DNA from: VRUE01 sp963844395
GTDB lineage: Bacteria > Actinomycetota > Thermoleophilia > Solirubrobacterales > 70-9
Length of the DNA stretch: 64,000 nucleotides
Assembly (NCBI GenBank): GCA_963844395.1
Contig: CAWJNX010000002.1
Coordinates: 248,001 to 312,000 of the forward strand
Direction: 5' to 3'
A program made the translations under genes and the position numbers. This document shows positions 53,115 to 60,562 of the stretch, one piece after another; position 1 is the stretch's first letter; every line of letters begins with the position of its first letter. The notes under the pieces were generated by a model. It ran no database searches. It saw only the letters and a list, made by a program, of their open reading frames with translations, and was not told the DNA's origin.

Positions 53115-54296
53115 TCACAGCTCGGTGCCCTCGTTGAGGATGTCCATGTACTCGCCATAGACATAGGTTTTGCCTCGCGCCCTTCCCGTCACCTCGCGGA
53201 GGATGCCAGCATCCTCGAGTCGGGAGATCGCTGCATACACGGGTGGCTCCGAGAGGCCGAGGCGCTGCGCCGCCGTCGGCGGCTTGACCACAACCCGCTT
53301 CACAGCCAGATCGTGAACCCGCAGTGCCGTCGCCGCGCCACGGCCGAGCGTATGGATGCGCTGCCTGTCGCGCTCGATCAGCTCGACGATGCCGCGCGTC
53401 GTCTCGGCGGTCGATTCAGCCACCTCGATGACCCCCTCCAGGAAGAAGCGGAGCCAAGCCTCCCAGGCCCCCTCCGTCCGGACCGCCTGCAGATGCTCGT
53501 AGTAAGCGTCCCGGTTTCGCTTCAGGTACAGGCTCAGATAGAGCAGCGGCCGGCGCAGGACGCGCTGGTCCACCAGCAGCAGGGTGATGAGGAGTCGGCC
53601 CACCCGCCCGTTGCCGTCGAGGAAGGGATGGATCGTCTCGAACTGCACATGGGCAAGGGCGGCCTTGATCAGCACCGGCGAGGGGAGCGGATCGTCGTGG
53701 AGGAAACGCTCGAGAGCGGACATCGCCGGCTCGACCTCAGGCCATGGAGGCGGCACGTAGCGAGCATTCCCTGGACGGGTCCCGCCCAGCCAGTTCTGAG
53801 ACCGGCGGAACTCTCCAGGCGCCTTGTCCGAACCGCGCCCGGAACGGAGCAGCCGGGCGTGGACCTCGCGCAACAACCGGTTGCACAGTGGTAGGCGGCC
53901 CGATTCGATCGAACCGATGCCATGGTCCATCGCGTCGATGTAGTGCGCCGCTTCCTTGACGTCTTCGATCGGGACGCCCGGCGCGACCTCGTTTTCGAAC
54001 AGGAGCAGGTCCGAGAGCGATGACAGCGTGCCCTCGATCTGGGAAGACAGCACCGCCTCCTTGCGGATGAACGTGTAGAGAAACTGGCTCGGGTCCGGGA
54101 GGAGCAGCGTGATTCCGTCGAGCCGCCCAAGCGCCTGGTTCGCCCGATCCAGCAACCTGTGCAGCTCGAGATCCAGCTCCAGCGGGGGCTCGGGTGGGAG
54201 CGCTGCCGGAAAGAACGCGTCGTATCCGCCCGCTCCATCCTGAGCCTGCCTGAACGTGCCGGCCCGCATCGCGGTCGGCGCTGAGCCCTCCATCAT
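53115..54296 (-). CDS. Fic family AMP-transferase-like protein with C-terminal winged helix
   Basis: The 393-residue protein has the Fic active site HPFLDGNGRVGRLLITLLL, with the catalytic His and the phosphate-binding Gly/Asn/Arg, and the flap FETIHPF. The N-terminal inhibitory helix motif SSQIEGTLSS makes it a class II, self-inhibited Fic. The C-terminal 70 residues (PPTAAQRLGLSEPPVYAAISRLEDAGILREVTG) form a winged helix-turn-helix, so it may bind its own promoter. It probably AMPylates a protein target. Upstream, 54297-54425 carries repeats consistent with autoregulation. Confidence 0.9.
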   Translation of the reverse strand: MMEGSAPTAMRAGTFRQAQDGAGGYDAFFPAALPPEPPLELDLELHRLLDRANQALGRLDGITLLLPDPSQFLYTFIRKEAVLSSQIEGTLSSLSDLLLFENEVAPGVPIEDVKEAAHYIDAMDHGIGSIESGRLPLCNRLLREVHARLLRSGRGSDKAPGEFRRSQNWLGGTRPGNARYVPPPWPEVEPAMSALERFLHDDPLPSPVLIKAALAHVQFETIHPFLDGNGRVGRLLITLLLVDQRVLRRPLLYLSLYLKRNRDAYYEHLQAVRTEGAWEAWLRFFLEGVIEVAESTAETTRGIVELIERDRQRIHTLGRGAATALRVHDLAVKRVVVKPPTAAQRLGLSEPPVYAAISRLEDAGILREVTGRARGKTYVYGEYMDILNEGTEL

Positions 54297-54425
54297 GTCC
54301 TTGCAAAGCGTTCGCTCAACATGCAGGCAGCTTACTAAAGGATAAGCGCGTATCGCTTACCAAGCTATCCGTTACCTAAACGATCGCTTGGACCGGCTCG
54401 ACAGGCCTGGCCTGCGCGGAGCCCG
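54297..54425 (-). promoter_or_regulatory. Fic promoter region with direct and inverted repeats
   Basis: On the minus strand two related 13-14-nt units (GGTAACGGATAGC and GGTAAGCGATACGC) follow each other about 16 bp apart, and TAAGCG CGTAT CGCTTA is a palindrome. These fit an operator bound by the Fic protein's winged helix. No other feature is seen in this 129-bp gap. Confidence 0.35.
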
Positions 54426-55388
54426 CTAGAAGATGAAGATGTCTTCGCCGAACTCGATCCGGTTGTAGATCTCGGGCTGGTCGGCGATGAAGGTGCGGAT
54501 GCAGCCGTGGCTGGCCGGGTAGTCGGGCACCGATTCGTAGCCGTGCACGGCGTAGCCGCCGAGGAAGTAAAACGAGTAGTACATGCCGTGCGAGTTGTAG
54601 CCGGGTTCGGTCCTGATGAACTGGAAGTGGCCGGTGACGGTCGGGGTCGAGGACTTGCCCGAGGAGATCGGGTAGATCGCGTACGGCTTGTCGCCCTTGG
54701 CGAAGACGAGCACCTGCTTGCCGAGCGGCACCTCGACGTGGCGACCGGCGCCGGGGTGACGGACCCTGTACCTGCCGCGCCCGGCGAAGGCGCGCTTGAC
54801 CAGGCCCTTGCCGGCCCGGAAGCTGCGGGTCATGCCGTTGACTTTGCGGTAGGCGAGGACGCCGCGGGCGGTCTTGCCGCCGAAGCAGCGCCCGTCGTTG
54901 GCGACGTAGCCCATCTCCCGCATCGACTTCTTGAAGGCGACGACGACCGGTCCGCACTTGCCTTCGCCGAGCGACGGGAAGCTGACCCGCCAGCGCTTGC
55001 GCACGGTGCTGTCGCCGCCCAGCAGCGCGGTCGGCGCGTGGCGGGCGCTGACCGCGTACTTGCCGGCGTCGCGAATCTTGATCCGCGCGTCGAAGGCACC
55101 GCTGCCGCCCTTGCCCTTGCCGACCTTGACGCTGGCGCGCTTGACCGGCTTGCCGTCCAGATAGAAGGTGACGGCGACCTTCTGGTTGGGCGCGAACGGG
55201 CTAAGCGTCCCGCGCACCCGCACGGTGCTGAGAATCCGGGCCTTGCCGCCGTCGAGGTTCGCGAGCTTGATCTTCACGGTCGCAGCCGGTGGCCCTGCCG
55301 GCTGCGCCTTCGGCGCGGCGGCCATGGCGCTCGTCGACATCACCATCAGGACGACGAGGACCATGGCGGGAACAAGACGACGACTCAT
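54426..55388 (-). CDS. L,D-transpeptidase (YkuD domain)
   Basis: The 320-residue exported protein has a signal peptide RRLVPAMVLVVLMVMSTSAMA. A beta-sandwich-like region (ILSTVRVRGTLSPFAPNQKVAVTFYLDG) and a peptidoglycan-binding-like segment (GKCGPVVVAFKKSMREMGYVANDGRCFG) follow. The catalytic YkuD domain has GHFQFIRTEPG, GGYAVHGYESVPDYPASHGCIRTF with the His and Cys catalytic pair, then EIYNRIEFGEDIFIF. It makes 3-3 peptidoglycan cross-links outside the membrane. ATG 55388 begins the signal peptide. Confidence 0.92.
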   Translation of the reverse strand: MSRRLVPAMVLVVLMVMSTSAMAAAPKAQPAGPPAATVKIKLANLDGGKARILSTVRVRGTLSPFAPNQKVAVTFYLDGKPVKRASVKVGKGKGGSGAFDARIKIRDAGKYAVSARHAPTALLGGDSTVRKRWRVSFPSLGEGKCGPVVVAFKKSMREMGYVANDGRCFGGKTARGVLAYRKVNGMTRSFRAGKGLVKRAFAGRGRYRVRHPGAGRHVEVPLGKQVLVFAKGDKPYAIYPISSGKSSTPTVTGHFQFIRTEPGYNSHGMYYSFYFLGGYAVHGYESVPDYPASHGCIRTFIADQPEIYNRIEFGEDIFIF

Positions 55389-55517
55389 CGGCTGGATTCT
55401 TACCGATGGCCCGGCGGGGCCACTTCGAGACCAATCTGTGCCGGAAGTGTCAATTGTCTGTGAAATGAGTGAAACATGGCTTGAAATGGCGAGATCCTCG
55501 GCTACGGTCGCAGCAGC

Positions 55518-55604
55518 GGAGGGTGAAGCCGTCAGGTGGCGGCGACCGTTTGACAAGCGTGAGTTCGGCATTTGTCGAATAGGGTTCGAGTCCCTCGCCC
55601 TCCG
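55518..55604 (+). tRNA. Type II tRNA-like gene with tRNA-Sec geometry (8/4, GAC anticodon)
   Basis: An 87-nt cloverleaf can be drawn. The 8-bp acceptor is GGAGGGTG with CGCCCTCC. The 6-bp D-stem GCCGTC/GGCGGC has a 4-nt loop AGGT, as in tRNA-Sec. The long variable arm is TTCGGC ATTT GTCGAA (6 bp). The 4-bp T-stem AGGG/CCCT carries the canonical TTCGAGT loop, and the discriminator is G. By position the anticodon loop is TTGACAA, anticodon GAC, but the anticodon stem pairs poorly (about 3 of 5). This could be a selC-like or allo-tRNA-type molecule, or a decayed tRNA. No CCA is encoded. Confidence 0.5.
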
Positions 55605-55621
55605 CTATGTATTGTCTGAGA

Positions 55622-55700
55622 GTGCGAAGATTGGGTTGAGGTGCAATTGTCATGCGGCCTGCGGGGTTGACTCCCGCCCAACGCGATCCGGTCTTCGCAC
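55622..55700 (+). ncRNA. Candidate structured RNA (long hairpin)
   Basis: GTGCGAAGA (55622-55630) pairs perfectly with TCTTCGCAC (55692-55700), TTGGG (55631-55635) with CCCAA (55677-55681), and GCGGG with CCCGC around a 7-nt loop inside. An alternative pairing joins GAGGTGC (about 55639) with GCACCTC (55697-55703), so two folds compete. It lies between the tRNA-like gene and a terminator. Confidence 0.35.
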
Positions 55701-55762
55701 CTCAGTGGTATTCTGGACTTGCTTGTCAGGCGGTTGGGGGTTACTCCCCCTTCACCCAGATT

Positions 55763-55789
55763 CGGCCCGCTCGCGCGGGCCGTTTCTTT
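55763..55789 (+). terminator. Intrinsic terminator
   Basis: A perfect 8-bp GC stem (CGGCCCGC and GCGGGCCG) with a TCGC tetraloop is followed by TTTCTTT. It ends the rightward transcript that would cover the tRNA-like gene; no rightward protein gene precedes it. Confidence 0.8.
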
Positions 55790-55796
55790 GCTCCGA

Positions 55797-56471
55797 CTAC
55801 TGCGCTGCAAGCGCAACCGAGTTGTTGAGCACGTGGAGCAGGATCCCCGGCACGATCGAGCCGGTCTTCTCGTAGAGCAGGGCGAGGATCAGGCCGAAGG
55901 CGACCAGCGGTGGGACCGCGCTGAGTCCCGTGACGGCGTGCAGGGTGCCGAAGATCGCTGCGCTGATCAGGGCCGCGATCCAGCGCGGCAGGCGCTCGCG
56001 CAGGCCGCCGAACAGCATGCCGCGGAAGCAGACCTCCTCGCTGACCGGGGCCGCAATGGCGACCAGGAGAATCTGCCACGGAACGGCGCCGAAGGCTTCG
56101 GCGATGTCCTCTTGTTCGGGTTCGCCAACCACGGCCACGTAGACCGCGGCGAAGGCCAGATAGGCGCCGATCGAAGCCACCATCCACTTCAACGCCGAGG
56201 CGCTGAAGCGCCGCACGCCAAGCCGCGCCCAAGCCTCGCGTCCCCTCGAGCCCCGCATCGCGGCGATCACCAACGGCACGACGAGGAAGGTCGCCGCCGC
56301 CAGCAATTGCAGCACGACGCTCGTCGCCGTTCCGGGATCTTCCAGCGCCGACGGATCGACGACCGCGACCGGCACCGCAAACGTGAACTGAGCGCTGATC
56401 GCAACAAAAAGCCCGACGACGGCTGCTCCTGGCCCCCAGTTGGAGTAGGGAAAGGCTAATTTGGCGACCAT
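55797..56471 (-). CDS. CPBP family intramembrane glutamic protease
   Basis: The 224-residue protein has about six membrane helices. The CAAX/CPBP motifs are APVSEEVCFRGMLFGGLRERLPRW (EExxxR), ISAAIFGTLHAVTGLSAVPPLVAFGLILALLYEKTGS (FxxxH) and PGILLHVLNNSVALA. In bacteria these enzymes cleave or process membrane substrates, including bacteriocin immunity or signalling roles. The proposed ATG (56471) overlaps the divergent MscS-like ATG in the shared CATG, so each promoter would lie within the other gene unless one start is further in. Confidence 0.88.
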   Translation of the reverse strand: MVAKLAFPYSNWGPGAAVVGLFVAISAQFTFAVPVAVVDPSALEDPGTATSVVLQLLAAATFLVVPLVIAAMRGSRGREAWARLGVRRFSASALKWMVASIGAYLAFAAVYVAVVGEPEQEDIAEAFGAVPWQILLVAIAAPVSEEVCFRGMLFGGLRERLPRWIAALISAAIFGTLHAVTGLSAVPPLVAFGLILALLYEKTGSIVPGILLHVLNNSVALAAQ

Positions 56472-56886
56472 GAAGCCGGCAGTCTCCCAAGTCTCGCGCT
56501 CCACGCGGACCCGCCTCCGCTTCCTGCGCCGCTTCGCCGTCCTCGTCGTCGTCGTGGTCCTCGCCGCGATGGCGCTGGCCCAGTTCACCGAGCTGCAGCG
56601 GCTCGCCACCGGCATCCTTGCCTCGACCGCGGTGCTGGCGGCGATCATCGGCTTCGCCGCCCAGCACACGATCGGCAACATGGTCGCCGGCGTTCAGATC
56701 GCGGTCTCGCAGCCGATCAGGATCGGCGACCGGATCTCCTTCGAGGAGGTCGAGGGCCGGGTCGTCGACATCACCCTCTCCTATACCTACGTCGACCCGG
56801 GCGACGCCAGCGCGGTCGTCATCCCCAACCAGATGCTCGTGGACGGGATCGTGCACAACCACTCGACTGGCGACACGCAGGGCTGA
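56470..56886 (+). CDS. Short MscS-like mechanosensitive channel protein
   Basis: This 138-residue protein has a basic N-terminus, a helix (RFAVLVVVVVLAAMALA) and the pore helix LATGILASTAVLAAIIGFAAQHTIGNMVAGVQIAVSQPIRIGD. The MscS beta domain follows (RISFEEVEGRVVDITLSYTYVDPGDASAVVIPNQML), then a stop. The usual C-terminal alpha/beta domain is missing, so it is a minimal MscS. TTG 56461 in the same frame is an alternative start. It reads toward the penicillin-binding protein gene 31 bp away. Confidence 0.85.
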   Translation: MKPAVSQVSRSTRTRLRFLRRFAVLVVVVVLAAMALAQFTELQRLATGILASTAVLAAIIGFAAQHTIGNMVAGVQIAVSQPIRIGDRISFEEVEGRVVDITLSYTYVDPGDASAVVIPNQMLVDGIVHNHSTGDTQG

Positions 56887-56917
56887 CCGCCCCAACCGGC
56901 GAAGTACCCTTTTCTCG

Positions 56918-59086
56918 ATGACGCAGCGAAATCGACGCCGTCACCGGCGCCGCGGCGGCGCCCGCAGCAAGCTGGCATTCGTGATCGGCGGCGTAGTCGC
57001 CGCCGGCACGGTCGGCGCGATCGCCGCCGCCTCCTGGGTGATCGACGTCGCCGCCGAGGCGCCGCCGCTCTCCGACTGCAAACCGATCGACCGCGGCGGC
57101 AACTCGATCCTGATCGCCGGCGACGGCGAACGCCTCGGCTACATCGCCTCCGAAGAGGCCCGCACCCCGGTCGCCATCGACCGCGTCCCTGCCGACCTCC
57201 GCTACGCCACCGTGGCGATCGAGGACGAGCGCTTCTTCGAGCACGACGGGATCGACTACGAGGGCGGCCTGCGCGCCCTGATCGAGAACATCGAGGCGGG
57301 CGAGGTCGTCCAGGGCGGCTCGACGATCACGATGCAGCTGATGCGCAACCTCTGCATCACCGATCCAAAGCGCAACCTCGAGCGCAAGATCCAGGAGGCC
57401 CAGCTGGCGCTCGAGTACGAGCAGAAATTCTCCAAGCGCGCCATCCTCGGCAAGTACCTCAACGGCGCCTCCTACGGGACGATCAACGGCACCACCGCGG
57501 TCGGCGTCCAGGCCGCCTCGCGGATCTACTTCTCCAAGCCGGTCTGGAAGCTGAACCTCGAGCAGGCGGCGCTGCTGGCCGGCCTGCCCCAGGCGCCCTC
57601 CGACTACAACCCGATCCTCAACCCCGAGGGCGCCCGCGAGCGCCGAAACGACGTCCTTTCGCGGATGGCAAAGCTCGGCTACATCACCCGCGAACGGGCG
57701 CGAGAGGGGCAGCAGCGCGGCCTCGGCATCGACCTCTCCGACACCTACTTCGTCCAGCGCCAGCCCTACTTCTTCGACTACGTCGAGGACAAGCTGATCG
57801 AGAAGTACGGGGTCAACACGGTGCGCAAAGGCGGCTTGCGCGTCTACACCACGGTCGACCCCGACCTGCAAGAAGTCGGCCTGGAAGCGATGCGCTCGGC
57901 CCTCCCCTACTCCGAAGACCCGGCCGCCGCGCTGGTCTCGATCGACCCCAGCAACGGCCATATCGAGGCGATGGTCTCCAGCTCCAACTACGAGGACAGC
58001 CAGTTCAACCTGGCCGCGCAAGGGCACCGGCAGCCCGGCTCGACCTTCAAGACCTTCGTCCTGACCACTGCGCTGAAGCAGGGGATCGATCCCTACTCCA
58101 CCTACTACACGTCGATGCCGCTCAACCTCGACCTGCCCGAGTGGGGCCACTGGGAGGTGGCGACCGCCGACGAGGGCTATCAGGGGACGATCAACCTGCA
58201 GCAGGCGACGGTCGCCTCCGACAACACCGTCTTCGCTCAGCTCGACCTCGACATCGGGCCGGAGAACGTGGCGGAGACGGCGAAGTCGATGGGAATCGTG
58301 ACCGAACTCGACGGCATTCCCGCCGAGGGCATCGGCGGACTGCGGATCGGCGTCTCGCCGCTGGAGATGTCATCGGCCTACGCGACGCTCGCCGCCGGCG
58401 GCATCCGCCGCGACCCGGTCGCGATCCGCCGCGTCGTCTTTCCCAGCGGGCGGGTCGATGAACCGGAGAAGAGCGAGCCGAGACGGGTCGTACCGGAAGC
58501 GGTCGCCTACGAGGTGACCCAGCTGCTGCGCGACAACATCACCGGCGGCACCGGCACCGCCGCCTACACCGGCTGCGGCGGCCAGGCCGGCAAGACGGGG
58601 ACGACCGACAACTACACCGACGCCTGGTTCGCCGGCTACCAGCCCAACCTGGCGACCGTGGTCTGGGTCGGCTACCCGCAGTCCAACGAGATCGAAATGA
58701 CCAGCGTCCACGGCACGACGGTCTTCGGCGGCACCTTCCCGGCCGAAATCTGGAACTCGCTCTACGTCAACGGCGAAGTCCCCTGCGAGGAATTCAGCGA
58801 ACCGGAGACGCCGGTCAGCTGGGCCCCGTACTACGGCCAGTTCACGCAATCGGGCCCGAGCAGCGACGACTCCTTCTCCGAACAAACCGAAGAAGGGGAT
58901 GAAGAGGAAAGCGAAGCGGAGAAGAAAGGCAAGGAGGCGACCGGCGGCTACGACCCCGACGCCTACGCACCCGGCGCCGGCCAGGAACCGACGCCGACGC
59001 CGTCTCCCTCGCCCACCCCGCCGTCCGGAGGAGGAAGCGGAAGCGTCGGCGGCGGCACCGCGACCGGCGGCGTCGGGGCGGGCTGA
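56918..59086 (+). CDS. Class A penicillin-binding protein (PBP1-type)
   Basis: The 722-residue bifunctional enzyme has a basic N-terminus, a membrane anchor (SKLAFVIGGVVAAGTVGAIAAASWVI), and a GT51 transglycosylase domain with VAIEDERFFEHDGIDYEGGLRA, VVQGGSTITMQLMRNL and FSKRAILGKYLNGASYG. The transpeptidase domain has the acylated Ser in RQPGSTFKTFVLTTAL (SxxK), SDN in QATVASDNTVFAQ and KTGTTDNYTDAWFAGY. The C-terminus is an acidic, then Pro/Gly-rich disordered tail. It polymerises and cross-links peptidoglycan outside the membrane. Likely cotranscribed with the MscS-like gene. Confidence 0.96.
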   Translation: MTQRNRRRHRRRGGARSKLAFVIGGVVAAGTVGAIAAASWVIDVAAEAPPLSDCKPIDRGGNSILIAGDGERLGYIASEEARTPVAIDRVPADLRYATVAIEDERFFEHDGIDYEGGLRALIENIEAGEVVQGGSTITMQLMRNLCITDPKRNLERKIQEAQLALEYEQKFSKRAILGKYLNGASYGTINGTTAVGVQAASRIYFSKPVWKLNLEQAALLAGLPQAPSDYNPILNPEGARERRNDVLSRMAKLGYITRERAREGQQRGLGIDLSDTYFVQRQPYFFDYVEDKLIEKYGVNTVRKGGLRVYTTVDPDLQEVGLEAMRSALPYSEDPAAALVSIDPSNGHIEAMVSSSNYEDSQFNLAAQGHRQPGSTFKTFVLTTALKQGIDPYSTYYTSMPLNLDLPEWGHWEVATADEGYQGTINLQQATVASDNTVFAQLDLDIGPENVAETAKSMGIVTELDGIPAEGIGGLRIGVSPLEMSSAYATLAAGGIRRDPVAIRRVVFPSGRVDEPEKSEPRRVVPEAVAYEVTQLLRDNITGGTGTAAYTGCGGQAGKTGTTDNYTDAWFAGYQPNLATVVWVGYPQSNEIEMTSVHGTTVFGGTFPAEIWNSLYVNGEVPCEEFSEPETPVSWAPYYGQFTQSGPSSDDSFSEQTEEGDEEESEAEKKGKEATGGYDPDAYAPGAGQEPTPTPSPSPTPPSGGGSGSVGGGTATGGVGAG

Positions 59087-59133
59087 CGGCGACGCGGTTC
59101 GGCCGCGGGGCTATCGAAGGGACGTGCCCGCAG

Positions 59134-59158
59134 TTGACCACCCATAACGGGTGGCTAA
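59134..59158. promoter_or_regulatory. 25-bp palindromic motif, copy 3 (upstream of glycosyltransferase)
   Basis: Arms TTGACCACCC and GGGTGGCTAA flank the spacer ATAAC. The pairing extends to 23 bp with 4 mismatches (59121-59143 and 59149-59171). It ends 28 bp before the TTG start of the glycosyltransferase, the same spacing as copy 2 from its gene. Confidence 0.55.
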
Positions 59159-59186
59159 GTGCGGGGACGTCTGCAAGGAAGCGAGT

Positions 59187-60344
59187 TTGAGCCCGGAATT
59201 GGCCTACGGGCTGATGTGGGTCGGCTTCGCCACCTACCTCTGCGTCCTGGTAACCGCCCCGCGGCTGGGGCGGCGACGGGCGGGCCGGCGATTGGTCTGG
59301 GGCGCGATCGTCATCCTCATCGCCGGCTTCGCCATGGCGCCCGTGCTGCTCTCCCACGACGTCTATAGCTACGTCGACTACGCGCGGCTGGGAATCGTGC
59401 ACGGCCTCGACCCCTACGTCCACCCGCCCGCCACGGCGCCTGCCGACCCGGTCTATCCGGAGGTCGAATGGACCGACGCGACCAGCGCCTACGGGCCGCT
59501 GTTCACGCTCGCCACCTTTCCACTGGCGTGGCTGCCCGTCGGAGCGGCCGTCGCGGCGTTCAAGGCTCTGGCCGCGGCCTCGGTCCTGGGCCTGGCGGTC
59601 CTGGTCGCCCGCCTCGCCCCAGCCCGCGGCCTCGACCCGCTGCGCGCCGCAGCCTTCGTCGCCCTCAACCCGCTGGTCCTCGTCCACATCGTCGGCGGCG
59701 CCCACAACGACGGCCTGGCAATGCTGATCGCGATGCTCGGCATCGCCGCCGTACTGGCCGCCCGTGAGGCGATGGGCGGAGGCGCGTTCGTCGCCGCGAT
59801 CGCACTCAAGGCCTCTGCCGCCGTCATCGCCCCCTTCGCCCTCCTCCGAGCAGTCAGCGGCCCCAACTTCCCGCCGACGGGCCGAAAATGCCAGTCGGGC
59901 TGGCGTTTTCGGCCCGTCGGCCGGCTGTTGCTGGGTGTCACCGTCGCGGTGGTCGCAATCGGCGTCGCCGCCTTCACCGCCTTCGGCTGGGACTGGCTGG
60001 GTGCCATCGGCCTGGCGGGCGAGCACCAAAACCGCACCAGCCACATGAGCATCCCAATCACCGTAGCCCGCCTTACCGACCTAGACCCCACCGCCGTCCG
60101 CACCGCGGCCCTCATCCTCTACGGCACTCTGGTCATCTACCTACTGATCTGGACCTGGCGCGGCAACGACTGGCTTCGCGCAGCCGCTTGGGCCTCCCTC
60201 GCCCTCCTCCTAGCCACCGCCTGGCTCCTACCCTGGTACCTGATCTGGGCGCTCCCCCTAGCAGCCCTATCCCGCGACCGCACCCTCCAGCTCCTCACGC
60301 TGGCACTGACCGCCTATCAACTGGGCGCCCGCATCCCTCTCTAA
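59187..60344 (+). CDS. Polyprenol-phosphate-mannose-type membrane glycosyltransferase with palindrome-encoded insert
   Basis: The multi-pass membrane protein is about 385 residues. Near the N-terminus is LLSHDVYSYVDYARLGIVHGLDPYVHPP, the Asp-containing loop of GT-C enzymes (MptB/GT87-like). TDATSAYGPLFTLATFPLAW and NPLVLVHIVGGAHNDGLAMLIAML are further GT-C loops. About ten helices follow. Residues about 226-247 (PNFPPTGRKCQSGWRFRPVG) are an atypical polar insert encoded by a 21-bp-arm palindrome (59874-59920). The start is TTG 59187 because AAGGAAG lies 6-12 nt upstream; GTG 59151 in the same frame sits inside the palindrome of copy 3. It probably adds mannose or a related sugar outside the membrane to lipid or wall glycans. 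Confidence 0.85.
   Translation: MSPELAYGLMWVGFATYLCVLVTAPRLGRRRAGRRLVWGAIVILIAGFAMAPVLLSHDVYSYVDYARLGIVHGLDPYVHPPATAPADPVYPEVEWTDATSAYGPLFTLATFPLAWLPVGAAVAAFKALAAASVLGLAVLVARLAPARGLDPLRAAAFVALNPLVLVHIVGGAHNDGLAMLIAMLGIAAVLAAREAMGGGAFVAAIALKASAAVIAPFALLRAVSGPNFPPTGRKCQSGWRFRPVGRLLLGVTVAVVAIGVAAFTAFGWDWLGAIGLAGEHQNRTSHMSIPITVARLTDLDPTAVRTAALILYGTLVIYLLIWTWRGNDWLRAAAWASLALLLATAWLLPWYLIWALPLAALSRDRTLQLLTLALTAYQLGARIPL
59874..59920. repeat. Palindrome (21-bp arms, 5-nt loop) inside the glycosyltransferase gene
   Basis: Arms 59874-59894 and 59900-59920 match at 20 of 21 positions (left arm starts CCGACGGGCCGAAAA) around TCGGG. It keeps the reading frame and encodes a polar stretch between two membrane helices. 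Confidence 0.75.
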
Positions 60345-60435
60345 TCCTCCGATTGCCTACCGCGTTCGCTGTTCGTGTCGCCTTGAGAAACGGCAGCGAA
60401 CGTCCGCCAGGCGGACGGCTCGGCGGCTCGACGAT

Positions 60436-60551
60436 GGGAGGGTGGGGATGTCCGGCCGGGCGCGGCGTCCTCTTTTCGCCCCATCGACTCGGGAGAGACA
60501 CAAACGCATCTGGCGAAAACCCAGCGCCCGGCCGGACACCCCCACCCTCCC
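60436..60551. repeat. Long inverted repeat (28-bp arms) between convergent genes
   Basis: Arms 60436-60463 and 60524-60551 match at 27 of 28 positions (left arm starts GGGAGGGTGGGG). Inner arms TTTTCGCC (60473-60480) and GGCGAAAA (60512-60519) pair too. A separate CGTCCGCC A GGCGGACG palindrome is at 60401-60417. The location between the convergent glycosyltransferase and flippase-like genes suits a bidirectional terminator or an inserted palindromic element. Confidence 0.7.
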
Positions 60552-60562
60552 CTCCCCAGACC

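Larger units (their letters stand above)
55389..55796. other. 408-bp gene-free region with rightward structured RNA locus
   Basis: No protein gene is credible here. On the plus strand it holds, in order, a tRNA-like structure (55518-55604), a long imperfect hairpin (55622-55700) and a GGGGG TTACT CCCCC hairpin (55736-55750). A strong intrinsic terminator (55763-55789) closes the region. Together they look like a short noncoding transcription unit running against its leftward neighbours. Confidence 0.5.

Noticed and set aside
55518..55604. Calling this gene selC outright
   Set aside because: The anticodon position reads GAC rather than UCA, and no selA, selB, selD or in-frame UGA selenoprotein is seen in the window.
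55532..55816. A 94-codon minus-strand frame over the tRNA-like locus
   Set aside because: Its composition (GGRGTRTL and similar) is what antisense translation of a tRNA-like sequence produces; no ribosome site or homology is visible.
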